From contig CAVWIS010000012.1 of the NCBI GenBank assembly GCA_963755055.1, forward strand, positions 248,001-312,000: a stretch of DNA of 64,000 nt. The letters are read 5' to 3'. Source of the DNA: AP-16 sp963755055 (GTDB lineage Bacteria > Pseudomonadota > Alphaproteobacteria > Rhizobiales > Xanthobacteraceae). A program made the translations under genes and the position numbers. The notes beneath the pieces are model-generated. The model ran no database searches and was not told where the DNA came from. It saw only the letters and a list, made by a program, of their open reading frames with translations. Shown one piece after another: positions 29,052-37,644 of this stretch; position 1 is the stretch's first letter; the number at the start of each line of letters is the position of its first letter.

Positions 29052-29816
29052 TCACGGCCGGATCAGCAGCTCGAGGCTGCAGTCGAGCAGCGACGGGTCG
29101 ACCTCGCGCTCCAGCACGTCGAACATGGCGTCGACGAAATCGATCAGGGCGTCCGAGGCGGCGGTGGCGCGATCGACGTGACGATTGGCGACGGCGTCGA
29201 GCAAAGCGAGATGACAGTCGATGGTCTCGGGCAGGCTCGCCTCGCCCTTGATCTGGGTGTGGTAGATCCAGCCGATGCGCCGGAAAATCGTGCGCAATGG
29301 CCGCAGCGTGTGCTCCAGGAACGGCTCGTCGGCGGCCGCCAGGATGAGGCGGTCGAGCCGCCGGTCGATCACGTTGAACGCGTCGATCGTCATGGTCTTG
29401 CGCTGCCCGCGCAGCAGCCGCTCGAGGTGGCGGAGCTGGTTGCTGTTGGTCGGGCCCGAGCGCTCCGCCGCCAGGCGGACGACGAACCGCTCGATGTCGC
29501 GCCGAAGCCGCAGCAGCATGCGCTCCCGGGCAAGATCGATCGGAGCGATCTGCACGCCGTGGCGCGGGCGCACCGTGACCAGGGTGTCCGCCGCCAGGCG
29601 GTTGACCGCCTGGTGCACCGGGGTGCGCCCGAAACCGGTCACCTCCTGGAGGTCCTGCATCGCCAGGAACCGGCCGGGCTTGAGCTCGCAATTGACGATC
29701 AGATCCTCGATCCGCTCATAAGCGAGCTCGAAGAAATTCGTCCGGTTGCGCCGGCGCGCGGGCGCCGCGGCATCATCCACCGCGACGAGTTTCGGCCGGC
29801 TTGGGCGACGGGACAT
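29052..29816 (-). CDS. GntR-family regulator (FCD type)
   Basis: A 254-residue regulator. The winged helix-turn-helix lies at about residues 25-95 (ELAYERIEDLIVNCELKPG, LQEVTGFGRTPVHQAVNRLAADTLV). The helical FCD ligand domain follows (residues 110-240) with EFHSxx-type metal/acid-binding positions such as DCHLALLDAVANRHVD. FCD regulators usually respond to organic or sugar acids. It is divergent from the enolase gene; an inverted repeat at 29945-29958 in the 171-base gap is the probable operator. Confidence 0.92.
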   Translation of the reverse strand: MSRRPSRPKLVAVDDAAAPARRRNRTNFFELAYERIEDLIVNCELKPGRFLAMQDLQEVTGFGRTPVHQAVNRLAADTLVTVRPRHGVQIAPIDLARERMLLRLRRDIERFVVRLAAERSGPTNSNQLRHLERLLRGQRKTMTIDAFNVIDRRLDRLILAAADEPFLEHTLRPLRTIFRRIGWIYHTQIKGEASLPETIDCHLALLDAVANRHVDRATAASDALIDFVDAMFDVLEREVDPSLLDCSLELLIRP

Positions 29817-29944
29817 GGGACCTTTCCGGGCGACGACGACGATTCGACCCCGACGATGTTACCAGCACCGTGCCGGGCCCCGAAATCCGCCTAAGGCGCC
29901 GGCGGCGGGCCGGCACCGGGCTTGCGGACAATACCAAAATATAT

Positions 29945-29958
29945 TGTGATGTATCACA
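29945..29958. promoter_or_regulatory. Inverted repeat TGTGAT-GT-ATCACA, probable operator
   Basis: A perfect 6-2-6 inverted repeat in an AT-rich patch of the divergent gap between the GntR gene and the enolase-superfamily gene, 29 bases before the latter's ATG. The position fits autorepression and control of the divergent catabolic genes by the GntR protein. It resembles a CRP half-site pair but has spacing four rather than six between TGTGA and TCACA, so CRP is less likely. Confidence 0.5.
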
Positions 29959-29987
29959 GCTGCCCGACGACCGACAGGACACGGGAC

Positions 29988-31192
29988 ATGAAGATCACCG
30001 CCATCGAGACGCTGCGGACCGAGGAATTCGCCAACGTCCTCTGGGTCCGCGTCCACACCGACGCCGGACGTGGTCGGTCTCGGCGAGACGTTCTACGGTG
30101 CCGGCGCCGTGGAGGCGCACATCCACGACACGCTGGCCGGACGGCTGCTCGGCCGCAATCCGCTGCACATCGAGGCGATCCATCGCGACATGGTGAACCT
30201 GCCGATGGCGCAATCCTCGACCGGCGTCGGAGTACCGCGCCGCCTCCGCGGTCGACATCGCGCTGTGGGACCTGTTCGGAAAGGTCTGCGGCCAGCCGGT
30301 CCACCAGATGCTCGGCGGCCTGTGCCGCGACAAGCTGCGCATCTACAACACCTGCGCCGGCTACCGCTACGTCCGCTCGACCAACATCAAGCCGGTGTCG
30401 AACTGGAACTTCGGCGAGGCCGAGGGTCCCTACGAGGATCTCGACGCCTTCATGACCCGCGCCGACGCGCTGGCCGAGAGCCTGCTGCGAGAGCGGCATC
30501 ACGGCGATGAAGATCTGGCCGTTCGATCCGGCCGCCCAGGAGAACCAGGGGCTGTTCATCAGCGCCGCGCAGATGAAGAAGGCGATCGAGCCGTTCGAGA
30601 AGATCCGCAAGGCGGTCGGCGACAGGATGGAGATCATGGTCGAGTTCCACTCGCTGTGGAACCTGCCCACCGCCAAGCAGATCGCCAAGGCGCTCGAGCC
30701 CTACGCGCCGACCTGGTACGAGGACCCGATCCGCATGAACTCGCCGCAGGCGCTCGCCGAATATGCCCGCTCGACCGACGTCTGGGTCTGCGCCAGCGAG
30801 ACGCTGGGCTCGCGCTATCCCTACAAGGACATGCTGGAGCGCGACGCCATCCACGTCGTGATGGTCGACCTGTGCTGGACCGGCGGCCTGACCGAGGGAC
30901 GCAAGATCGCGGCGCTGGCCGAGACCTGGCACCGGCCGTTCGCGCCGCACGACTGCATCGGCCCGGTCGGCTTCGTCGCCGCCGTGCATGCCTCGTTCAG
31001 CCAGCCCAACACGCTGATCCAGGAATCGGTGCGCGCCTTCTATACCGGCTGGTACAAGCGAGCTCGTGACCGACGTGCCGACGATCAAGGACGGCTACGT
31101 CTATCCGATGGAAGGGCCGGGCCTCGGCGTCGAGCTGCTCCCGGCCGTGTTCGAGCGCCCCGACCTGACGCGTGCGCCGGTCGGCGGCCTGA
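29988..31192 (+). pseudogene. Mandelate racemase/enolase-superfamily dehydratase, broken by five +1 insertions
   Basis: The repaired protein is about 400 residues and aligns over its length with the intact paralogue at 37645-38859. It begins MKITAIETLRTEEFANVLWV and shows TFYGAGAVEAHIH, EYRAASAVDIALWDLFGK, YNTCAGYRYV, MKIWPFD, MVEFHSLWN, WYEDPIR and PHDCIGPVG. Single extra bases sit at about 30069, 30229, 30488, 31059 and 31189. Removing each restores the frame exactly, and the last brings in the stop TGA at 31190. Equal spacing in the paralogue at three of these sites shows that each is +1. Metal ligands are intact. First gene of the enolase-SDR-dehydrogenase operon. Confidence 0.85.
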
Positions 31193-31203
31193 GGCGCGAT
31201 CCG

Positions 31204-31976
31204 ATGGCGCAACGACCTGTTCGATCTTCATGGGCGCACGGCGCTCGTCACCGGCTCGTCGCGCGGCCTCGGGCGCGCGATGGCGCAGGGCCTGGCGGAG
31301 GCCGGCGCCAGCGATCGTCCTCAACGGATCGGATCCGGGGCGGCTTGCCAGCGCCGCCGCCGAGATGCGGGCCGCGGGCCACACGGTGCACGAGGCCTGC
31401 TTCGACGTGACCGACGAGCCCGCGATCGTCGCGGCCTTCGCGCGCTTCGATGCCGAGGGAGTAGCGATCGACATCCTGGTCAACAATGCCGGCATCCAGC
31501 TGCGCAAGCCGATGGTCGAGCTCGTCCACCGCCGAGTGGCAAAAGGTCATCGACACCAACCTGACCAGCGCCTTCGTGATCGGGCGCGAGGCCGCCAGGC
31601 GGATGATCCCGCGCGGCGCACGGCAAGGTCATCAATGTCGGCTCGCTGACCAGCGAGCTCGCCCGCGCAACGGTCGCGCCCTATACGGTGGCGAAAGGCG
31701 GCATCAAGATGCTGACGCGCGCCATGACGGCCGAATGGGCGGTCCACGGCATCCAGGCCAACGCCATCGGTCCCGGCTACATGCTGACCGAGATGAACCA
31801 GGCGCTGGTCGACAACCCCGCCTTCGACGCCTGGGTCAAGGGACGGACGCCGGCGAAGCGCTGGGGCAGGCCCGAGGAGCTGATCGGCGCCGCGGTGTTT
31901 CTGGCGTCGTCGCGCCTCGGACTACGTCAACGGCCAGATCATCTACGTGGACGGCGGCATGATCTCGGTGCTGTAG
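31204..31976 (+). pseudogene. Gluconate 5-dehydrogenase-like SDR, broken by five +1 insertions
   Basis: The repaired protein is about 255 residues: MANDLFDLHGRTALVTGSSR, GLGRAMAQGLAEAGA, DILVNNAGIQLRKPMVEL, VINVGSLTSELA, APYTVAKGGIKML (Tyr-x3-Lys) and YVNGQIIYVDGGMISVL. This matches the IdnO-type gluconate 5-dehydrogenases. Extra bases stand at about 31210, 31310, 31524, 31618 and 31913; each removal restores the frame. All catalytic residues are intact between the breaks. The stop overlaps the AGGAGG ribosome-binding site of the next gene. Confidence 0.85.
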
Positions 31977-31988
31977 GAGGATTTGCGC

Positions 31989-33028
31989 ATGCGCGGAGCA
32001 TGCGCTCATTCATGCCCCGAAGGATCTTCGGGTCGAGGCGATCGCGCCAGTCCCGGTCGGCCCGCGCGAGGTTTTGGTGCGAATCGAGGCGGGCGGCATC
32101 TGCGGGTCCGACCTGCACTATTATCACGACGGCGGACTTCGGGACGGTGCGCATCAGGGAGCCGATGGTGCTCGGCCACGAGATCGCCGGCACCATCGAG
32201 GAGGTCGGCCACGACGTCGCCGGGCTCGCGCCCGGCCAGCGCGTCGCGGTCAATCCGAGCCGGCCGTGCGACGAATGCCGCTATTGCCGCGAGGGGCTGC
32301 ACAACCATTGTCTCGACATGCGGTTCTTCGGCAGCGCCATGCGGTTTCCTCACGTCCAGGGCGCATTCCGCCAGACACTGACGGTGGATCAGCGCCAGGC
32401 CATCCCGGTGGCGCCGACGCTGACCACGGCGGAGGCGGCGATGGCCGAGCCGCTCGCGGTCTGCCTGCATGCGGCGAACCGGGCCGGAGCGCTGATGGGC
32501 CGAAAAGTTTTGGTCACCGGCTGCGGGCCGATCGGGGCGCTGTGCGTGCTTGCCGCGCGCTTCGGCGGCGCTGCCGAGATCGTCGCCACTGACGTCAGCC
32601 CCTATCCGCTGAAGGCAGCGACCCGGATGGGGGCGTCGCGGGTCATCGACGTCGCCCGCGAGCCCGAGGCGCTCGCCGAATACGCGGCCGACAAGGGCAC
32701 GTTCGACGTGCTGCTCGAGGCCTCCGGCAACCAGGTTGCGCTGCGTGGCGCGCTCGACGTCCTGCGTCCCGGCGCGATCGCCGTCCAGGTCGGGCTCGGC
32801 GGCGGCGACATGACGCTGCCGGTCAACGTCATCGTCGCCAAGGAGATCCAGCTGCGCGGCACCTTCCGTTTCGATGACGAGTTCCGCCTCGCCGTCGACC
32901 TGATGGGAAAGGGACTGGTGGACGTGAAGCCGCTGATCAGCGCCACGCTGCCGTTCGAGCGTGCCGTCGAGGCTTTTGATCTTGCCTCCGACCGTGGCCG
33001 CGCCATGAAGGTGCAGCTCGCGTTCTGA
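31989..33028 (+). pseudogene. Zinc-dependent alcohol dehydrogenase, L-idonate 5-dehydrogenase-like, with two +1 insertions near its start
   Basis: The ATG at 31989 is eight bases after AGGAGG. Removing one base at about 31992 and one at 32137 joins ALIHAPKDLRVEAIAPVPVG and GGICGSDLHYYHDGG to FGTVRIREPMVLGHEIAGT and the rest, which is open to the stop at 33028. Catalytic zinc ligands (Cys in GICGSD, GHE) and the structural-zinc cysteines in PCDECRYCREGLHNHC are present, as is the NAD loop TGCGPIGALCVLAA. The repaired length is about 345 residues. L-idonate or another polyol/sugar acid is the probable substrate. Confidence 0.85.
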
Positions 33029-33033
33029 GAATT

Positions 33034-33193
33034 CGTAGGGTGGGCAAATCGCTAGCACGGCAGGTGATATTTGCTGATGCGTTGCGGGCGATTTGCCCAC
33101 GCGGTACCACGCGAGTGCGGACCGCGTGGGCAAAATCCACGCACCGCATGCATCCGCGTTTCCCGCCTGCGCTCGGATTTTGCCCACCCTACG
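33034..33193. repeat. Nested-hairpin repeat, GTAGGGTGGGCAAA arms (copy 3)
   Basis: Outer arms CGTAGGGTGGGCAAATCGC (from 33034) and GATTTTGCCCACCCTACG (to 33193). Inner arms GCGATTTGCCCACGCGGT and ACCGCGTGGGCAAAATC. It lies in the convergent gap between the zinc dehydrogenase and the ABC ATPase gene, where it could terminate both transcripts. Confidence 0.85.
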
Positions 33194-33207
33194 AAGCTTG
33201 CGCCAGG

Positions 33208-34368
33208 TCATGGGCGCAGCCGCTCGCCGCTCTCGGCGGAGAACAGCGCCGCCTCCGACAGGTCGGCGCCGACCGCGACGCTGTCGCCGACCTTCAGCTC
33301 GCTGTAGCCTTGGATCGTCACCATCACGCCCTTCTGGTCGTGGTCCTCGTCGCGATGGGCGGTGGCGGCCTGCTTGAGCTCCACCGAGACCTGCGACTCG
33401 GCGCCGATGTGCTCGACGACCTGGACCTCGCCGGCGAGCGTGTCCGGCGCGCCGGACTTGGCGATGAACAGCGCGCTCGGCCGCAGCCCGAGAAGAACCG
33501 GCCCCGGGTGGCGCAGCGCGGCGAGATGCGCCGGCACCGCAAAGCTCGCTTCGCCGGCCTCGAGGCGCGCTCCGTCGAGGCGCGCGGCGATCAGGTTCAT
33601 CGGCGGCGTGCCGATGAAGCGGGCCACGAACGTGTTGGCGGGATCGGTGTAGATCTCGCGGGGCCGGCCGAACTGCTGCACGGTTCCCAGGCGCATCAGG
33701 GCGATCAGCGACCCCATGGTCATCGCCTCGACCTGGTCGTGGGTCACGTAGACGAAAGTCCCGCCGACCTCGCGATGCAGCTTGATGATCTCCGAGCGCA
33801 TCGACGTCCGCAGCTTGGCGTCGAGGTTCGACAGCGGCTCGTCCATCAGAAAGACTTCCGGCTGGCGCACCATGGCGCGCCCCAGCGCGACGCGCTGGCG
33901 CTGCCCGCCCGACAGCGTCCGCGGATAGCGGTCGAGCATCTCGCTGAGCGCCAGCGTTTTTGCCGTGCGCTCGACCAGCCCCCTCACCTCGGGCGATTTC
34001 TCGATGCGGCGCTTGGCGAAACCGCCGATCAGCGGGATGTGGAACCACCAGTGGAACTGCCGCATGATCAGCGGAAACGTGATGTTCCGCCGCACCGTCA
34101 TGTGCGGGTAGAGCGCGTAGGACTGGAACACGAAGGCCATGTCGCGCGCGCTCGGCGGCAGCTGCTCGACCCGGCGGCCGTCGAGCTCGATCTCGCCGCT
34201 CGACACCGTCTCCAGCCCCGCCAGCATGCGCAGCAAGGTGGACTTGCCGCAGCCGGACGGACCGAGCAGGACGAGAAACTCGCCGTCCGCGATATCGAGG
34301 TCGACATTGTTGACCGCGGGTTTTGCGCCCCACGTCTTGGTCACGTGCCGCAGAGTGATCGACGCCAT
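33208..34368 (-). CDS. Sugar ABC transporter ATPase (UgpC/MsmK type)
   Basis: A 386-residue ATPase of the carbohydrate-uptake CUT1 class. Walker A is GPSGCGKSTLLRMLAG near residue 38, the signature is LSGGQRQRVALGRAMVRQP, and Walker B is VFLMDEPLSNLD. The regulatory TOBE domain follows residue 240 (DPANTFVARFIGTPPMN and LLGLRPSALFI). An unusual insert of about 25 residues with PLIMRQFHWWFHIPLIGGFAKRR stands between the Q-loop and the signature. Last gene of the enolase-SBP-permease-permease-ATPase operon on this strand. Confidence 0.93.
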   Translation of the reverse strand: MASITLRHVTKTWGAKPAVNNVDLDIADGEFLVLLGPSGCGKSTLLRMLAGLETVSSGEIELDGRRVEQLPPSARDMAFVFQSYALYPHMTVRRNITFPLIMRQFHWWFHIPLIGGFAKRRIEKSPEVRGLVERTAKTLALSEMLDRYPRTLSGGQRQRVALGRAMVRQPEVFLMDEPLSNLDAKLRTSMRSEIIKLHREVGGTFVYVTHDQVEAMTMGSLIALMRLGTVQQFGRPREIYTDPANTFVARFIGTPPMNLIAARLDGARLEAGEASFAVPAHLAALRHPGPVLLGLRPSALFIAKSGAPDTLAGEVQVVEHIGAESQVSVELKQAATAHRDEDHDQKGVMVTIQGYSELKVGDSVAVGADLSEAALFSAESGERLRP

Positions 34369-34384
34369 GATGGCAGTCCTGCTT

Positions 34385-35218
34385 TCAGCCCTTGACGCTT
34401 CCTGCCGTCAGGCCGGCGACGACATAGCGCTGGACGAAGAGATAGAAGATGACGGCGGGCAGCGTGTAGATGATGGCGATCGCCATCACCGAATGGACCG
34501 GGGTGCTGAGCTCGCCGACGAAACCCGCGAGCCCCACCGAGGCGGTGCGCAGCTCCTGGCTGCTGATGAGCGTCTGGGCGAAGACGTACTCGTTCCAGCC
34601 GTGGAAGAAGGCGATGACGCCGGCGGCGGCGAGCGTCGGCGCGACCAGCGGCAGCACCACGGCGAGCACGATGTCGATCTGCGAGCAGCCGTCGATCCGC
34701 GCCGCCTCCTCGACGTCGATCGGCACCCCGTCGATGGCGCCCTTCAGGATCCAGGTGATCACCGGCACGACGAACGCGGTGTTGGCGAGGATCAGCCCAA
34801 AGAGCGAATTGAGCAGCGAGAGCTGGGCGAAGATCGCATAGAGCGGCACCACCAGCATGGCCTCGGGCAGCATCTGGGTGGCAAACAGCGCGAAGCCCAG
34901 GACCCCGCGGCCGCGGAAGCGGAACCGCGACAGCGCATAGGCCGGCAGGATCGCCAGCGCGATGCTGAGCGCGGTGGTGCCGGCCGCCACGATGGCGCTG
35001 TTGGCGAGCCAGACCGCCACCGGGATTTTCACGAAGGCGTCGCGGTAGACCGCAAACTCCCCGAGGTTGGGCAGCAGATGCGGCGGCGAGGCAAACAGGT
35101 CCGGCGAGGAGGTGAGCGACGTCACCAGCATCCAGTAGAGCGGAAAGATCGCCGCGCCCAGCAGCGCGAGGACGGCAAGCATCCGCACCGCATGACGCCA
35201 TCCGCCCGCGCCCATCAT
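34385..35218 (-). CDS. Sugar ABC transporter permease (MalG type)
   Basis: A 277-residue inner-membrane permease with six membrane segments. The cytoplasmic EAA loop is DVEEAARIDGCSQIDIVLAVVLPLVAPT, typical of MalG-like proteins. It starts AIFPLYWMLVTSLTSSPDLF, another family marker. The ATG at 35218 overlaps the stop of the MalF-type gene (ATGA). It ends 16 bases before the ATPase start. Confidence 0.93.
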   Translation of the reverse strand: MMGAGGWRHAVRMLAVLALLGAAIFPLYWMLVTSLTSSPDLFASPPHLLPNLGEFAVYRDAFVKIPVAVWLANSAIVAAGTTALSIALAILPAYALSRFRFRGRGVLGFALFATQMLPEAMLVVPLYAIFAQLSLLNSLFGLILANTAFVVPVITWILKGAIDGVPIDVEEAARIDGCSQIDIVLAVVLPLVAPTLAAAGVIAFFHGWNEYVFAQTLISSQELRTASVGLAGFVGELSTPVHSVMAIAIIYTLPAVIFYLFVQRYVVAGLTAGSVKG

Positions 35219-36132
35219 CGCAAGCCCTGTGCGCGCTCGGCGCGCTCGGTGAACCAGAAATAGACCAGCGTCACCACGAGGGCGACGCTCAGGCCGACCA
35301 TGCCGACTGCCGCCGCGATGCCGAGCTGGCGGTAGACGAAGCCCTGCCGGTAGAGCTCGATCACCAGCGTGTTGGTGGCGCCGATCGGGCCGCCCTGGGT
35401 CATCAGCCAGATCAGATCGAAGCGCCGCAGCGACCAGATGGTGATGAACAGGGCGAGCAGCGCCACCGACGGCTGGATGGTCGGCCATACCACCGCCTTG
35501 AACACGCTCAGCGGATCGGCACCGTCGATGATCGCCGCCTCGCGCTGCTCGCTCGACACACCCTGCAGCGCCGCCAGGATGACGACGGAGGCGAACGGGA
35601 AGATCTGCCAGACCGTGGTGAACAGGATCGCCGGAAGCGCCCGCTGGGGATCGTCGAGCCAAGTCTCGGCGCCGCCGGCGAGACCGAGAAAGCGCAGCGC
35701 GTGGTTGAAGATGCCGTACTGGGCGTTGAACATCCAGGTAAAGATCAGCGCCACCGCCACCGACGGCGCCGCCCAGGGAATGGTGACGGCGGCGCGCGCC
35801 ACGCCGCGGCCGCGGAACGGGCGATCGAGCAGCAGGGCGGCCGCCAGCCCGAGACCGATCGCCAGCACCACGCAGGCGATGGTGTAGATCGCGGTGACGA
35901 CGATCACCTGGTGGAAATCGCTGGTGTCGACGAGCTCGCGGTAGTTCTGCAGCCCGACCCATTCGTGGTCGCGCGGCGAGAGCAGCGACGTCGAGGTGAA
36001 GCTCAGGAAGAGCTCCTGGACCAGCGGATATCCCTGGAACACCAGCAGGTAAATGGCGATCGGCGCGGCGAACCAGTACGGCGTCCACCGGCTGCCTTCG
36101 ATCCGGGATCTTGCTGATGCCGCTTTCGCCAT
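35215..36132 (-). CDS. Sugar ABC transporter permease (MalF type)
   Basis: A 305-residue permease with six membrane segments. It begins YWFAAPIAIYLLVFQGYPLVQELFLSF and has the coupling loop SSEQREAAIIDGADPLSVFKAVVWPTIQPS. It overlaps the MalG-type gene by four bases. In the 51-base gap to the binding-protein gene lies part of a GGGAAATGCTCT-type palindrome (near 36165). Confidence 0.93.
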   Translation of the reverse strand: MAKAASARSRIEGSRWTPYWFAAPIAIYLLVFQGYPLVQELFLSFTSTSLLSPRDHEWVGLQNYRELVDTSDFHQVIVVTAIYTIACVVLAIGLGLAAALLLDRPFRGRGVARAAVTIPWAAPSVAVALIFTWMFNAQYGIFNHALRFLGLAGGAETWLDDPQRALPAILFTTVWQIFPFASVVILAALQGVSSEQREAAIIDGADPLSVFKAVVWPTIQPSVALLALFITIWSLRRFDLIWLMTQGGPIGATNTLVIELYRQGFVYRQLGIAAAVGMVGLSVALVVTLVYFWFTERAERAQGLR

Positions 36133-36183
36133 CGGGCGCTAGCCTCGCAGCCGCCGAACCTCTTCCGGGAAATGCTCTGAAGA

Positions 36184-37431
36184 CTACTTCCGCTGCACCC
36201 GGGACTCGGCGAGCTTCTGTGCCTCGGCCATCGCCTTCTCCGGGTCGGCGCCGCCCTGCAGCACCTTCAGGACCTTCTCGAGGATGATCTGCTGGATCTC
36301 CGGCGTCTTGATCTCGAAGCCGGCCACGAGCTGGGGAACGCTGTGGGGCGTCTGCTCGTCGTAGACCTTGAGCCAGGGCTGCTTCGCCAGGTCCTCCGGC
36401 GACCGCGCCACCTCGGTGGCGACGCTGCTGGCGCCGAGCAGATCCTGCAGGTCCTTCTGGCTCTCCGGCTGCAGCACCCATTTGACGAAGGTGACGGCCG
36501 CGTCCTTGTGCTTGGTATTGGCGTTGATGGTCAGCGGCGCCAGGATCAGGCCCTGGGCTCGGGTCGGAAACGGCGACGGCGCGCCCGCGAGCGCCAGCGT
36601 CGGCGCCTGCTGGTAGAAGATGCCGGCGACGCCGCCATTGTCGATCTCCATCGCCAGCTTGTTCTCCCAGAACATCCGCCGATAGGTCGCCGCGTCGGTG
36701 CCCTTGGGCGTTGCCCCGAGGTCGTACATCTTCTTGTACGCGGCGACTCCTTCGATCACCTTCGGGCTGTTGAGCGTCAGGTTGCCGGCGTCGTCGCTCC
36801 AGCGGCCGCCGAAGCCGAACACGAAGTTGCACAGGTCCTGCCAGAAGCCCGGGCGCTCCGCCATGGTCGCCCGGTAGGCGAAGCCGTAGACGCCGTTTGC
36901 GGTCGAGGCCTTGGCGGTCTGCAGGAACTCGTCGAAGGTCGCCGGAGGCTTTCCGTCCTTGACCAGCGTCTTGTTGTACAACAGCACGTAGTTGCTGATC
37001 TCGAAGGGGATGCCATAGCGCTTGCCGCCGACCTTGAGGTACTTGTCGGGCGCCGTGAACTTGTAGCCGCCGTCCTTGAGGACGTCATCCAGCGGCAGGA
37101 TGCGATTGGCCGCGACCGCCGCGTAATAGTCGATCTGGTCGAAGCGCACGAGGTCGGGGCCGCCGCCGCCGCCCATCTGGGTGAAGACGGTGTTGGCGAG
37201 GGTGGCGAACGGCAGCGCCAGCGGCTGCACCTCGATCTTGTCCTGGCTCTTGTTGAATTTCTCCACCCAGGCCTTGAGCCGGTCGCCGCGGCCGGCTTCC
37301 GAGAAGGTGACGCCGGCGAAGGTCAGGACCGTCTTGGATTGCGCGAATGCCTGATCCGGCACTCCCGACGCCATCGCGGCGACGGCGAGAACGGCGGCAA
37401 GGCGGATGGATGGGAAAATTCGTCCGAGCAT
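36184..37431 (-). CDS. Sugar ABC transporter substrate-binding protein
   Basis: A 415-residue periplasmic binding protein of the MalE-like cluster. The ATG at 37431 follows GGGAGG and opens a signal peptide (RLAAVLAVAAMASGV, cleavage after AFAQ). Mature sequence begins KTVLTFAGVTFSEAGRGDRLKAWVEKFNK; VRFDQIDYYAAVAANRILPLDD and YGIPFEISNYVLLYNKTLV are the usual ligand-cleft segments. A longer upstream frame is rejected because the signal peptide would be internal. It forms a complete importer with the next three genes; sugar acids are the inferred ligand from the neighbouring enzymes. Confidence 0.92.
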   Translation of the reverse strand: MLGRIFPSIRLAAVLAVAAMASGVPDQAFAQSKTVLTFAGVTFSEAGRGDRLKAWVEKFNKSQDKIEVQPLALPFATLANTVFTQMGGGGGPDLVRFDQIDYYAAVAANRILPLDDVLKDGGYKFTAPDKYLKVGGKRYGIPFEISNYVLLYNKTLVKDGKPPATFDEFLQTAKASTANGVYGFAYRATMAERPGFWQDLCNFVFGFGGRWSDDAGNLTLNSPKVIEGVAAYKKMYDLGATPKGTDAATYRRMFWENKLAMEIDNGGVAGIFYQQAPTLALAGAPSPFPTRAQGLILAPLTINANTKHKDAAVTFVKWVLQPESQKDLQDLLGASSVATEVARSPEDLAKQPWLKVYDEQTPHSVPQLVAGFEIKTPEIQQIILEKVLKVLQGGADPEKAMAEAQKLAESRVQRK

Positions 37432-37644
37432 TCGTGAGCCTCCCTGGGCGATTTCTTGGTCTTGCGTGCAGTGGCGCAATGTCGCCGGCGGCACCGGCGC
37501 GTCCACGCGACCCGCTTGGCGCGAGGACACGCTCTTGTGCGGTAGAATGTCGTGATATTTTACAAAAGTCAATTTCTCCCGCGCGCCGCGCGGACAGGTC
37601 ATGCCGAATGCCGGTGGCTGGAAGCCCGCCCGGCACCAGCGCCG

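Noticed and set aside
27699..29894. 731-codon plus-strand frame over the hydroxyacid dehydrogenase and GntR genes
   Set aside because: Both minus-strand genes have full family motifs and ribosome-binding sites; the plus frame has none.
29945..29958. CRP/FNR site reading of the inverted repeat
   Set aside because: Spacing between the half-sites is four bases instead of six for CRP, and the sequence lacks the FNR TTGAT halves.
30069..32137. Programmed +1 frameshifting as the reason for the broken frames
   Set aside because: No shared slippery sequence or stop codon stands at the twelve sites, and three adjacent genes would all need it; a sequence fault is far simpler.
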